Assembly (NCBI GenBank): GCA_024695315.1
Contig: JAILIJ010000020.1
Location: 1-22,522, forward strand
Reading direction: 5' to 3'
Length of the DNA stretch: 22,522 bases
Origin: Bacteroidaceae bacterium
GTDB lineage: Bacteria > Bacteroidota > Bacteroidia > Bacteroidales > Bacteroidaceae
The notes beneath the pieces are model-generated. The model saw nothing but the letters and a program-made list of their open reading frames with translations. It did not search any database and was not told the origin of the DNA. Position numbers and translations under genes: made by a program. Below, piece by piece: positions 8,189 to 16,822 of the stretch; position 1 is the stretch's first letter, and the number at the start of each line of letters is the position of its first letter.

Positions 8189-8248
8189 CAGAAAATATTA
8201 TGAATTATTAGTAACAATAACATAAAATAACAAAAATCGCAACTTAAA

Positions 8249-10324
8249 TTGGACTTGATTAGCACATATCTACACTTACCGATCACAGACCCTACGTGGA
8301 TTTTCTTCCTCGTACTGTGTATCATCTTGTTCGCTCCTATGCTATTGAACAAACTACGCATTCCAAACCTTATTGGTATGATTATTGCGGGAGTAATAGT
8401 TGGAGAGCACGGACTCAATCTGCTGTCACGTGACGCATCCTTCGAATTATTTGGAAAAGTCGGCATATACTTTATCATGTTCCTGGCCGGACTTGAAATG
8501 GATATGCAGAGCTTCAAAAGAAACAAAAATCAAGGATTAATATTTGGTTTTTTCACTACAATAATACCTTTTATTTTTGGTTACGTATCGGGATACTACA
8601 TCTTGGGATACTCTACCCCAGCATCTATATTATTGGCTTGTATCCTGGCTTCCCACACTCTTGTATCTTATCCTATTATAAGCCGATATGGTATAGGCAA
8701 GAATCCAGCCGTTACGGTTAGCGTTGTAGCTACCATGATAGCTCTTTTCGTTTCATTGGTAATACTTGCTGGCGTGACAGGAGTAATAAAAGGCGCAAAT
8801 GATATGTGGTTCTGGATTTGGTTCTTCATAAAATTGGCAATTTACCTCACACTACTCTTCTTTGCTGTACCAAGGGTAATACGAATCTTTTTCAGAAGTA
8901 TAAGCGACCCTAAACTACAATTCATTTTCACACTTTCGGTAGTTTTCTTTGCAGCAGCCTTCGCTGAAGTTTGCGGAGTAGAAGGAATACTTGGCGCGTT
9001 CCTCGCAGGATTGGTTCTCAACAGATTCATTCCTAAAAGTTCACCATTAATGAACAGACTGGAATTTGTAGGTAACGCACTCTTCGTTCCTTATTTCCTA
9101 ATAGGAGTTGGTATGATTGTAAATGTGGCTCCTATGTTCCACGAATGGAACGCATTACTGGTTGTAATTGTAATAGTTGCCGCCGCAACTATAAGTAAAT
9201 ATCTCGCCGCTATCATCTGTCAAAGGATGTTCAATTTTACGAATCATCAGGGAACTATAATGTTCGGCTTGACAGAAGCTCAGGCTGCCGGCTCACTCGC
9301 TATGGTTATGGTGGGTATTAAACTGGAAGAAAAGCCAGGAGTACCCCTTATGGACAACACAGCCTTGGAGGGAGTCGTAATGATGATTTTAATTACATGT
9401 ATCATAAGTTCTTTCGCAACAGAATATTCTGCAAAACAATTAAAAGTTGACGAAAAGCTTGGAGATCACGAACATGGAAAGCGTAAAGACTCTACATCAC
9501 GCGACGACGAGAAAATGCTCATTCCTATCAATGAGACCAGCAATATCGCTACAATTTTGGGAGCCGCAATAATGATGAGAAACAGAAAACTCAATCGTGG
9601 ACTCATCTGTCTAAACATGATTGAAGATTCAAATATGAGTATGGCTTCACAAGCGCATAGTAAAGAGTGTATGGATATAGCTAAGAAAGTGGCTGCCGCC
9701 GCTGATGTACCTATACAAACGCAAACAAGACTCGCGGTAAACTTCGCTACTGCAGCTATACATTCTATGATGGAAAATGACGCAAGTGAAATGCTCATCG
9801 GACTCCATCATAAGCGACACGAGAATGACTCTTTCATAGGTACATTTGCAAATGGACTGATAAACGGCATGAATAGGCAACTTACTATTATTAGCCTGAA
9901 AATTCCTGCCAACACAATTAGAAAAATTGTCGTTGCACTTCCTGAAAATGCAGAATTCGAAAAGGGATTCTACAGATGGATAAACCGTTTGGCTCGTATG
10001 GCTGAAGACCTCGGATGTATAATAGAATTTAATGCACCACAGGTCACGGATAAACTCATCATGAGGTACATGTATGACAGACACAAGGGAGCAAGAGCCG
10101 AATATAAAAAACTTGAATCATGGCAAGACTTTCCTAAACTTAAGGACAAAGTTGCCAGCGACCATCTTATTGTTGTGGTTACTGCTAGAAAGGGCGGCAT
10201 TTCATACCAAAACTCTTTCAGTAAACTACCTAACATCCTAAAGGAAAGTTTCTCTCATTGCAGTTTGATGATTATATACCCAGACCAAGAAGGTGAAGTT
10301 CAAGAAAGTCTATTTAATGGCTAA
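8249..10324 (+). CDS. Cation/proton antiporter (CPA2 type) with C-terminal USP-like domain
   Basis: A 691-residue inner-membrane transporter predicted to exchange Na+ or K+ for H+. Residues about 15-385 form the Na_H_Exchanger domain with roughly 12 hydrophobic helices; recognisable parts are LLNKLRIPNLIGMIIAGVIV (33-52), GVEGILGAFLAGLVLNRFI and GLTEAQAAGSLAMVMVG. Residues about 420-690 are soluble and look like one or two degenerate universal-stress-protein folds (MLIPINETSNIATILGAA, later RKIVVALPENAEFEKG), a tail found on many Bacteroidetes antiporters that may sense nucleotide or stress. A TTG at 8249 is taken as the start: a stop at 8228 closes the frame upstream, and the first ATG (8339) would cut into the conserved first helix. 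The ion specificity cannot be read from sequence. Confidence 0.9.
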   Translation: MDLISTYLHLPITDPTWIFFLVLCIILFAPMLLNKLRIPNLIGMIIAGVIVGEHGLNLLSRDASFELFGKVGIYFIMFLAGLEMDMQSFKRNKNQGLIFGFFTTIIPFIFGYVSGYYILGYSTPASILLACILASHTLVSYPIISRYGIGKNPAVTVSVVATMIALFVSLVILAGVTGVIKGANDMWFWIWFFIKLAIYLTLLFFAVPRVIRIFFRSISDPKLQFIFTLSVVFFAAAFAEVCGVEGILGAFLAGLVLNRFIPKSSPLMNRLEFVGNALFVPYFLIGVGMIVNVAPMFHEWNALLVVIVIVAAATISKYLAAIICQRMFNFTNHQGTIMFGLTEAQAAGSLAMVMVGIKLEEKPGVPLMDNTALEGVVMMILITCIISSFATEYSAKQLKVDEKLGDHEHGKRKDSTSRDDEKMLIPINETSNIATILGAAIMMRNRKLNRGLICLNMIEDSNMSMASQAHSKECMDIAKKVAAAADVPIQTQTRLAVNFATAAIHSMMENDASEMLIGLHHKRHENDSFIGTFANGLINGMNRQLTIISLKIPANTIRKIVVALPENAEFEKGFYRWINRLARMAEDLGCIIEFNAPQVTDKLIMRYMYDRHKGARAEYKKLESWQDFPKLKDKVASDHLIVVVTARKGGISYQNSFSKLPNILKESFSHCSLMIIYPDQEGEVQESLFNG

Positions 10325-10382
10325 AATGAATGAAAAGACAAAAGTTAAGGGACATTTCTTACCCACAACTAAATTTTATTCA

Positions 10383-10390
10383 TACCTTTG
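10383..10390 (+). promoter_or_regulatory. Promoter -7 element of the lolD-like/cvfB-like operon
   Basis: TACCTTTG fits TAnnTTTG and ends 31 bp before the ATG at 10422, giving a leader of about 25 nt. No clear -33 TTTG is present. Confidence 0.45.
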
Positions 10391-10421
10391 CCATACTTTA
10401 CGACTTTACACGTTGTAGTAT

Positions 10422-11210
10422 ATGATAAAATTAAGAAATATAACAAAGAATTTTGGTTCACTTCAAGTACTGAAGGGAATTGATTTAGATATTGCCAAAG
10501 GAGAGGTAGTTAGCATTGTAGGACCATCTGGAGCGGGAAAAACTACTCTACTTCAAATCATAGGAACTCTGGATGATGCGGATTCTGGAAGCGTGGTCAT
10601 CAACGATATAGATGTCACTCGACTTAAGCAAAAAGACCTTGCTCAATTTAGAAACCAGCATCTTGGATTTGTATTTCAGTTCCATCAATTACTACCTGAG
10701 TTTACTGCACTCGAAAATGTTATGATTCCAGCACTAATAGGACTGGATAGGAAGGGAACAAAATTCAAAAACAATAAGGAGATAAAAGAGAGGGCGTTGG
10801 AACTACTAAAGTTTCTTGGACTTGAAGAAAGGGCAAACCATAAACCTGCAGAATTGTCTGGAGGTGAAAAGCAAAGGGTTGCCGTAGCAAGGGCACTTAT
10901 CAACGACCCAGAAGTAATACTTGCAGATGAACCTTCAGGAAGTCTTGACTCACAGAATAAGGCAGACCTTCATCAACTTTTCTTCGACCTGAGGGATAAA
11001 TTCGGACAGACTTTCGTAATAGTCACTCACGACGAAAAACTTGCAAAGACTACAGACAGAACCATACATATTTTCGATGGTAAGATTCTGGAAGAAAACA
11101 ATAATAACGAACCTGTTTCTAACCAAGAACAAACTACGATAAGTTCTATCAAAGAAACAGAAAATAATGAAAACTCAGAAGGAACTATAAATAGTACTTT
11201 TGAAATTTAA
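10422..11210 (+). CDS. ABC transporter ATP-binding protein, LolD-like
   Basis: A 262-residue cytoplasmic ATPase of the MacB/LolD/FtsE type. Walker A GPSGAGKT (34-41), Q-loop Gln86 in VFQFHQLLPEFTALENV (84-100, very close to the LolD hallmark), signature LSGGEKQR (145-152), Walker B VILADEPSG with Glu170, D-loop SLD, and H-loop His203. LolD with LolC/E membrane partners extracts lipoproteins from the inner membrane for transport to the outer membrane. No permease is encoded next to it, so the partner must be elsewhere. Residues after about 224 form an Asn/Glu-rich, probably disordered tail, longer than in usual LolD (about 230 residues). The cvfB-like gene follows after 16 bp, suggesting an operon. 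LolD is the best fit, but another MacB-type exporter is possible. Confidence 0.88.
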   Translation: MIKLRNITKNFGSLQVLKGIDLDIAKGEVVSIVGPSGAGKTTLLQIIGTLDDADSGSVVINDIDVTRLKQKDLAQFRNQHLGFVFQFHQLLPEFTALENVMIPALIGLDRKGTKFKNNKEIKERALELLKFLGLEERANHKPAELSGGEKQRVAVARALINDPEVILADEPSGSLDSQNKADLHQLFFDLRDKFGQTFVIVTHDEKLAKTTDRTIHIFDGKILEENNNNEPVSNQEQTTISSIKETENNENSEGTINSTFEI

Positions 11211-11226
11211 GAAAAGATAAAATTCA

Positions 11227-12072
11227 ATGAATAAGATACAACTAGGCAAAAGAAATGACCTTGAAGTAGTAAAGGAAGTAGATTTCGGAATGTACCTCGA
11301 TGGAGGCGAGATTGGTGAAATTCTTCTTCCTAAACGTTACGTGCCAGAGGGAGCTAAAGTAGGTGACATTCTTAATGTTTTCCTATACCTTGATAGCGAA
11401 GAAAGACTGGTGGCAACTACAGAAACGCCACTTACAGAAGTAGGAGAATTTTCATACCTCAAGGTCAATTGGGTTAACGAATCTGGAGCCTTCCTTAACT
11501 GGGGTCTTATGAAAGATCTCTTCTGCCCTTTCCATGAGCAGAAAATGCGCATGCAGCAAGATAAAAGCTATATTGTTTATACGTATATTGATGCTCTTAC
11601 ATACCGTATTGTGGCTTCTGCTAAAGTTGACAAATTTCTTAGCAAAGAAATGCCTCCATACCATACAGGGGATAAGGTTAATATCCTAATCCAGCAAAAA
11701 ACAGATCTCGGTTTTAAGGCTATTGTAGAGGGCAAATATAGCGGTCTAATATATCAAAACGAGCTGTTCCAAAATATTCATACAGGAGACCGTCTTATAG
11801 CTTATATAAAACAGGTACGTGAAGATGGAAAAATAGATTTAGTATTACAGACTCACGGACGTAAACATGTAAAATCTTTCTCAGACCAATTATACGAATA
11901 TATTCAAGAGCACGATGGATTCTGTCCTTATCACGATAAGTCACCAGCAGAAGATATATATGAAGTATTTCAGGTCAGCAAAAAAACGTTCAAACAGGCC
12001 GTTGGAGATCTTTATAAAAAGAAGAAAATACAAATTGAAGAAAATGGTCTCCGATTAACTATAACAGACTAA
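11227..12072 (+). CDS. cvfB: S1 RNA-binding protein of the CvfB/YitL family
   Basis: A 281-residue predicted cytoplasmic RNA-binding protein. CvfB proteins have consecutive S1-like OB folds followed by a winged helix; the sequence fits: N-terminal OB about 1-65 (FGMYLDGGEIGEILLPKRYV), second S1 about 70-140 (NWVNESGAFLNWGLMKDLFC), third about 145-215 (DLGFKAIVEGKYSGLIY, VREDGKIDLVLQ), then a helix-rich C-terminus about 220-281 (EVFQVSKKTFKQAVGDLYKK). In Staphylococcus aureus CvfB affects virulence gene expression; in this phylum the role is not known to me. ATG at 11227 is 16 bp after the ABC ATPase stop, and the terminator at 12118-12153 ends the unit. Confidence 0.9.
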   Translation: MNKIQLGKRNDLEVVKEVDFGMYLDGGEIGEILLPKRYVPEGAKVGDILNVFLYLDSEERLVATTETPLTEVGEFSYLKVNWVNESGAFLNWGLMKDLFCPFHEQKMRMQQDKSYIVYTYIDALTYRIVASAKVDKFLSKEMPPYHTGDKVNILIQQKTDLGFKAIVEGKYSGLIYQNELFQNIHTGDRLIAYIKQVREDGKIDLVLQTHGRKHVKSFSDQLYEYIQEHDGFCPYHDKSPAEDIYEVFQVSKKTFKQAVGDLYKKKKIQIEENGLRLTITD

Positions 12073-12117
12073 TAAATCTATAAAAATAGCTGTTAGACAA
12101 ATACGTTTATATGATAG

Positions 12118-12153
12118 AAAAATGGAATTAGTAGCATTACTAATTCCATTTTT
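12118..12153. terminator. Bidirectional terminator between convergent operons
   Basis: Perfect 16-bp stem (12118-12133 with 12138-12153) with a GCAT loop; a run of A on the left and T on the right makes it a rho-independent terminator on both strands, serving the cvfB-like gene and the convergent EnvC-like gene. Confidence 0.9.
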
Positions 12154-12169
12154 TATATCATTTTAGACC

Positions 12170-13624
12170 TTATCGAATCCATTCCTCAGGATTGAGTCGT
12201 GTTCTCTCCTTTCTGAGTTGGAATTTCAAAATATATCGTCCATCCGTATCTTCGCCAATAGTACCAAGATTCTCACGTGTCTTGACTGTTTGCCCCTTTC
12301 GTACATCGGCTGATGAAAGTCCATAATATACGGAAATGTATGAGCCATGGCGCAACATAATGGCATAATTACCGCCATATTGGAATACGGCACTCACTTC
12401 TCCATCAAATACGGCTCGTGCAGAACATCCAGCTTGGCCAAGAATATCTATACCATTATTTTTCAATGTAACATTCTTCAATCCAGAAACATTATACTTA
12501 CCATAGTGTCCTACGATAGAATATGAGCCAGATATTGGAACTGGGAGTTTACCCTTATTATTTATGAATTTGCTTGACAGCTTCACACTCTCCGTGTTAG
12601 ACTTCCAGACCTCCATCTTCACACGTTCCACTTTTTCTTCAGCCTCAGCCGCTTTAACGTCAGCAGTAGCCTTTGCTAAAGCCTCTTTTGCCGCCGCCTT
12701 TTCTTTGGCTGTCTTGGCATTCTTCGTCATATTTTCAGCCTGCTGCTTCTTAGCCTTAGCCTCAGCAAGTTTCTTAGCCTTTTCTTTAGCTGCCGCTTCA
12801 GCAAGTTTTCTCTTTTCTTCTTCAGCCTTACGAGCAGTTTCCAATTCTATATGAATAATGCGGTCAATTTCCGCATCTAAGGCTTCTTCCTTTTTCTGAT
12901 ATACAGAAATCTGTTGTTGTACACCACTTAGATTCTTATTGAGATAAGAAACCTTAGATTCGCAAGACTTTTTGAGATTCTCCAACACACGTTCTCCCTC
13001 ACGCATATTGGCTAAATTCTTTTCCACTTTAGTTTTGGCATCAAGAATCTTATTTTGAGCTACTGTAATCTCCTCTTGTTTCTCTCTAAGCAACTCGCCT
13101 TGAGCCTTCTGATAAGTAGAATATTCCCTGAGATAGCGCATACGTCTCATCATCTGAGAAAAATTGTCTGCTGAGAAAACGAACATCATCTTTTCTTGCG
13201 CCGAACGATTTCTTCTCATACGTACCACAGCCTTCGCAAATCTTTCCTTCTTTATCTCCAGTTCTTTTTCCAAACGTTCAATTTCATGAGCTAAAGAATC
13301 AATAGATTTATTCAAGGCATTAACCTCATTATTCAGGCTATCAATAGCAGCCTTTTGCTTACTTATTCTATTGTCAATAATAAGGACACTATCCAAATTG
13401 GCCTTTATCGACTTAGTAATCTCAGCCGCCTTTTTGGCAGCCAATTTACGCTGTCTGCTAAGAGCTGCCTTCTCCTGCTGCAAACGAGTCTTATCATTTT
13501 TCTTATTATTTTTACTTACCGTCTTAGTCGTCGTCTGCTTTTTCTGATTACTTTTCTTTGTCTGAGCGGACACAGGAAGCGCAAGCATAAACGCCAAAAG
13601 AAGTATTAAATAATTTCTACCCAT
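12170..13624 (-). CDS. EnvC-like murein hydrolase activator with degenerate LytM domain
   Basis: A 484-residue exported protein. Signal peptide MGRNYLILLLAFMLALPVSA; Lys-rich linker; long coiled coil about 45-255; Lys/Ala/Glu-rich helix about 255-330; LytM (peptidase M23 fold) domain about 360-484. The zinc ligands of active M23 enzymes are mostly lost: the usual H-x-GID becomes NNGIDI (only the Asp kept), the YAHL position reads YYGL, and the LHF position reads LKF. This matches non-catalytic activators such as EnvC, which switch on N-acetylmuramoyl-L-alanine amidases at the division site. It is the last gene of the dut/TPR/DUF4292-like cluster, 67 bp after its neighbour, and is closed by the terminator at 12118-12153. 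The partner amidase is not in the window. Confidence 0.9.
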   Translation of the reverse strand: MGRNYLILLLAFMLALPVSAQTKKSNQKKQTTTKTVSKNNKKNDKTRLQQEKAALSRQRKLAAKKAAEITKSIKANLDSVLIIDNRISKQKAAIDSLNNEVNALNKSIDSLAHEIERLEKELEIKKERFAKAVVRMRRNRSAQEKMMFVFSADNFSQMMRRMRYLREYSTYQKAQGELLREKQEEITVAQNKILDAKTKVEKNLANMREGERVLENLKKSCESKVSYLNKNLSGVQQQISVYQKKEEALDAEIDRIIHIELETARKAEEEKRKLAEAAAKEKAKKLAEAKAKKQQAENMTKNAKTAKEKAAAKEALAKATADVKAAEAEEKVERVKMEVWKSNTESVKLSSKFINNKGKLPVPISGSYSIVGHYGKYNVSGLKNVTLKNNGIDILGQAGCSARAVFDGEVSAVFQYGGNYAIMLRHGSYISVYYGLSSADVRKGQTVKTRENLGTIGEDTDGRYILKFQLRKERTRLNPEEWIR

Positions 13625-13691
13625 TAGTAATGAATTTGGTATATCTATATAATTGACAAGTCTAACTTAAAGCTCTGCTCCTAAGAATAAT

Positions 13692-14366
13692 TTACTGAGC
13701 GGGAATAAGCGACTTGAATAGTGCTACAGCCGAAACTCTCTCGTATTTATTTGATATAGAAGAATGGGCTTTCCATTCACTATCATGTCCTATATTGCTC
13801 TGCTTCAAACTCAGAGTAATAGGTTTAGAAAGAGGTATGTTTAATGTTATAGTACCTTTATCTCCAGCATCATGAACCTGAGTCCAGAACAAGTTCTGTA
13901 TCATATCGAACGTAATACTTCGTCCCACCACGGCACTCAAAGTCTCATAAGACTCAAGAATATAATGTTTATTTATTCTATCAATAACGAGTATAGAATC
14001 GGTAGAAATCTCCATTCTTCCCACCTCCATAACTCCCAAAACGGGATCTACCAAAGTTAGAAGAATTACGTCGTCCTTACGCATTTTCAGTTGGCCATTT
14101 GTAGACAAATCCTTATCGTCTACCATGACTTTTACACTAACCTTAGCCGTGTAGTTTTCCTCAAACTTCCAAGAATCGCCACTCTCTATAACTTCTGCGT
14201 TTTGCGTAAGATTCTTTTCGTCAGTCCCGATAGCCTTTTTACTTGATCGACAAGACGTCAAGCTCATCAACAAAGCCAAAACAAGCAAAGAAGCCACATT
14301 AGCAATCTGCTTTACAGCTTTGATATTGAACTCCGAAATAAAATTATAAAAATACATTTTCCACAT
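13692..14366 (-). CDS. DUF4292-like outer-membrane lipoprotein
   Basis: A 224-residue protein with a lipoprotein signal: hydrophobic ASLLVLALLMSLTSC with lipobox LTSC and a polar RSSKK afterwards, so Cys is the lipidated residue. The mature part is beta-rich (YTAKVSVKVMVDD, LLTLVDPVLGVMEVGRMEIS, SILVIDRINKHYIL) and corresponds to the Bacteroidetes DUF4292 family, which I recall being placed with LolA/LolB-like folds; a lipid or lipoprotein carrier role is therefore possible but unproven. The longest frame starts at a TTG (14372); ATG at 14366 is used, and ATG at 14357 is an alternative. The N-terminal stretch before the signal is unusually long either way. It follows the TPR gene by 6 bp, so translation is probably coupled. 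Confidence 0.8.
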   Translation of the reverse strand: MWKMYFYNFISEFNIKAVKQIANVASLLVLALLMSLTSCRSSKKAIGTDEKNLTQNAEVIESGDSWKFEENYTAKVSVKVMVDDKDLSTNGQLKMRKDDVILLTLVDPVLGVMEVGRMEISTDSILVIDRINKHYILESYETLSAVVGRSITFDMIQNLFWTQVHDAGDKGTITLNIPLSKPITLSLKQSNIGHDSEWKAHSSISNKYERVSAVALFKSLIPAQ

Positions 14367-14372
14367 CTTCAA

Positions 14373-16130
14373 TTAAAGTTTCTTACGTCTTATCTTTCTA
14401 TCAAGAGCCTTAATCTGCTCATCTTTAAGTACATTCTTATCTGTACTCAAATTTCGTGCACTATTCCAAAATTCTAAGGCCTTCTCAACATCTCCACATC
14501 TATAGTAAATGTCTCCAGCATGTTCTATTATTGTAGCGTCAGAAACATTCAAAGTATCGCCTAACAATTCCACAGCATGATCTATACTACCCTTAGCCTC
14601 CTCATACTTCTTTTGTTGGAAAAGAACCCACGCATAAGTATCAATATTAGTAGGATTATCCTTGTCCAACTCATTTGAGCGACGACTCATAACCTCAGCC
14701 TTCTCAAGATTCTTCTTTTCCAAAGAAAGATAATAAGCATAATTATTTAGTACATACGCATCATCTGGCCTGTAGATGAGACAAGAATCATATTCCACGT
14801 ATGCCTTCTCAGGTTGACCAATAAGATGGTAAATATCTCCAGACAAAGAATGCAATCTTACTATAAGTTCAACTGAACTTTTATCTCCGACATGTGAAAT
14901 ACCCTTCTGGAAAGTTTCAAGTGCCGAATTATAATTGTTTTGCTGATAATAAACCACGCCAAGATAGAAATAATATACGGGGTCCTTAGCTCCGAAATCA
15001 CATGCGGGTTTACAAAGAGACATGATAGAAGCCGTATCTTCCTCTTCTATAGCATAAGAGAGCAACTGATTACGAGCACGTTCATTTTCCGGTTCTACCT
15101 CCAACATCTTTTTCAGAACAGGTTTGATACGTTCTATAGACAAGTTTGCATTTACCATATAAGTAGCGCACAACTCATGCATAGCAGCATCTTCCTGTGG
15201 CATAGAAAGAATCTTATCAAACATATTTAGTATCTTCGTAGAATCGCCATCAGGCTTTAGATTCTCGTATACTATTCCTCCTACAAGTTGCAACCTAACC
15301 TTACGATCGAGCGAAGGATTAGTAACGAGCCTAAGAAGATAATCCATGCACAAAGAATCATTTCCTTCCCTCTGGTAGTAATTAGATAGTGAAAGCATCA
15401 TGGTGAGATTAGTAGAATCCTTAGCCTCCACAGCCTTATATTGTGCAAGAGCCTTAGCCTTACTTTCTTCAGTACCCTGATCAAGGTAAAGGTCACCAAT
15501 AAGAACCTGATACCTCAAATCATTAGGATATTCATTTGCCAAATCTCTCATCTCCTTGAAGGCACTCTTCTCATCCTTCATCTGAACATAAATTCTGAAT
15601 TTCTCCATACTTAACTGTTCAGACTTTCCCTCTTTAATCTCCAGTTTATTAAGCGTCCTAATGAGATTTTCATAGTCCTGCTTCTGCGCATAAGTATCGA
15701 TGAGCATCATCAGCACATCCGTTTTCTTTGGAAACTTAGTAGCCATATTCTCCAAAGTCTTCTGTGCCTTGTCAACATCGCCGTTATTATAGTACATCTT
15801 AACAAGCATGTCGTTATACCAGTAGTTATCAGGATATAAAGCAACAGCTTCCTCCACCCTTTTCGTTGCTAAACTATCATTTCTCATGAAGCGCAAAAGG
15901 GTAGAAATACTATAACGTGCTGAGCCAGACTGAGGATTGAGTTTCAGACAATAATTATACAAGTCAAAAGCCACTGCATAATTACCTTGAGAACTTTGCC
16001 TCTCAGCCTCCAACATCAAATAGTTGTATTTACTGCTTCCGTCATTAGCCTTTTCTACAGAAGATTGACTATAAACAGAAAGAGCAAAAATGCTATATAT
16101 TATGACTGTAAATACAGTTCGTAAATTCAT
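14373..16130 (-). CDS. Exported tetratricopeptide repeat protein
   Basis: A 585-residue protein with an N-terminal signal (MNLRTVFTVIIYSIFALSVYS, cleavage about residue 21) and tetratricopeptide repeats over almost its whole length; clear units include EAERQSSQGNYAVAFDLYNY near the start, YFYLGVVYYQQNNYNSALET in the middle, and NNYAYYLSLEKKNLEKAEVM near the end. No catalytic domain. TPR arrays hold protein partners together; in this conserved Bacteroidetes neighbourhood (dut, TPR, DUF4292, M23/EnvC) a role in envelope assembly is likely but inferred. ATG at 16130; 100 bp separate it from dut with no TAnnTTTG element seen, so it probably depends on the dut promoter. Confidence 0.85.
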   Translation of the reverse strand: MNLRTVFTVIIYSIFALSVYSQSSVEKANDGSSKYNYLMLEAERQSSQGNYAVAFDLYNYCLKLNPQSGSARYSISTLLRFMRNDSLATKRVEEAVALYPDNYWYNDMLVKMYYNNGDVDKAQKTLENMATKFPKKTDVLMMLIDTYAQKQDYENLIRTLNKLEIKEGKSEQLSMEKFRIYVQMKDEKSAFKEMRDLANEYPNDLRYQVLIGDLYLDQGTEESKAKALAQYKAVEAKDSTNLTMMLSLSNYYQREGNDSLCMDYLLRLVTNPSLDRKVRLQLVGGIVYENLKPDGDSTKILNMFDKILSMPQEDAAMHELCATYMVNANLSIERIKPVLKKMLEVEPENERARNQLLSYAIEEEDTASIMSLCKPACDFGAKDPVYYFYLGVVYYQQNNYNSALETFQKGISHVGDKSSVELIVRLHSLSGDIYHLIGQPEKAYVEYDSCLIYRPDDAYVLNNYAYYLSLEKKNLEKAEVMSRRSNELDKDNPTNIDTYAWVLFQQKKYEEAKGSIDHAVELLGDTLNVSDATIIEHAGDIYYRCGDVEKALEFWNSARNLSTDKNVLKDEQIKALDRKIRRKKL

Positions 16131-16230
16131 AATTAAAAATCTAATAATGATTCAAGAACAGGATATTATTCTAACATCAAAGGTGCTACATAAAATCTTT
16201 CAAAACAAGACAAAATGAGTGAACAAAACA

Positions 16231-16662
16231 TTACACACCAGTATGTCCGAAACCGCCAGCACCTCTTTCCGTATCATCCAGCTCGTCAACCTCCACAATT
16301 TCCGGCTGCTCATGCTTAGCGATAACCATCTGCGCTATACGCTCCCCATCGTTTACCACGAAAGGCTCATTTGAAAGATTGACAAGTATAACGCAAACCT
16401 CACCACGATAATCCGCATCTACGGTACCTGGAGAATTGAGTACAGTAATTCCCTTCTTGATAGCCAATCCAGAACGAGGACGCACCTGAGCCTCATAGCC
16501 CTTTGGCAAAGCCATATAAAGTCCTGTTGGAACCAATTTACGTTCCATTGGAGCCAAAGTGATTGGTTCGTCAAGATTTGCTCTTAGGTCCATACCAGCA
16601 CTCTGCGGAGTAGCATACTCTGGCAGAGGATGGTGTGACTTATTTATGATTTGTAACTTCAT
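16231..16662 (-). CDS. dut: Deoxyuridine 5'-triphosphate nucleotidohydrolase (dUTPase)
   Basis: Hydrolyses dUTP to dUMP and pyrophosphate, keeping uracil out of DNA and feeding thymidylate synthesis. With ATG at 16662 it has 143 residues, a normal length for the trimeric family. All five motifs are present: AGMDLRA (22-28), RPRSGLA (61-67), GTVDADYRGEV (79-89, catalytic Asp82), DGERIAQMVI (105-114) and the C-terminal RGAGGFGHTG (133-142). The longest frame would start at a TTG at 16680, but that codon lies within the -7 promoter element, so the shorter start is right. First gene of the envelope cluster. Confidence 0.97.
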   Translation of the reverse strand: MKLQIINKSHHPLPEYATPQSAGMDLRANLDEPITLAPMERKLVPTGLYMALPKGYEAQVRPRSGLAIKKGITVLNSPGTVDADYRGEVCVILVNLSNEPFVVNDGERIAQMVIAKHEQPEIVEVDELDDTERGAGGFGHTGV

Positions 16663-16677
16663 AATCAAATTTTTCTG

Positions 16678-16685
16678 CAAAGTTA
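16678..16685 (-). promoter_or_regulatory. Promoter -7 element of dut
   Basis: TAACTTTG on the minus strand, followed by CAGAAAAATTT, ending 15 bp before the dut ATG. The expected start of transcription is only a few bases upstream of the start codon. The same 15-base string TAACTTTGCAGAAAA occurs at the antiporter promoter. Confidence 0.55.
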
Positions 16686-16770
16686 TGAAAAATAAAGCGA
16701 AAAGTAAATTTCTACCTTACATAAAAGAGTTTAAGAACCATCATTTCCGCCTTTAACAATTATCAAACAT

Positions 16771-16812
16771 AAAAAAGTGCATAATTTATATTAAATATTA
16801 TATTCGCACTTT
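16771..16812 (-). terminator. Terminator of dgt
   Basis: On the minus strand, arms AAAGTGC (16806-16812) and GCACTTT (16774-16780) enclose an AT-rich inner region with further partial pairing (ATAAT/ATTAT), followed by a T run. It lies 11 bp after the dgt stop codon. Confidence 0.65.
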
Positions 16813-16822
16813 CCTTTTCGAT

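Noticed and set aside
9647..10084. Minus-strand 145-codon open frame inside the antiporter gene
   Set aside because: Antisense to the USP-like tail of the antiporter, which is in a clearly coding frame; no recognisable feature.
12660..12850. Lys/Ala/Glu-rich segment of the EnvC-like gene as a nucleotide tandem repeat
   Set aside because: The repetition is in amino-acid composition; codons vary and no fixed-length DNA unit is seen.
16663..16680. TTG start adding six residues to dUTPase
   Set aside because: The TTG is part of the -7 element TAACTTTG, so it cannot lie within the message; the ATG at 16662 gives the normal family N-terminus.
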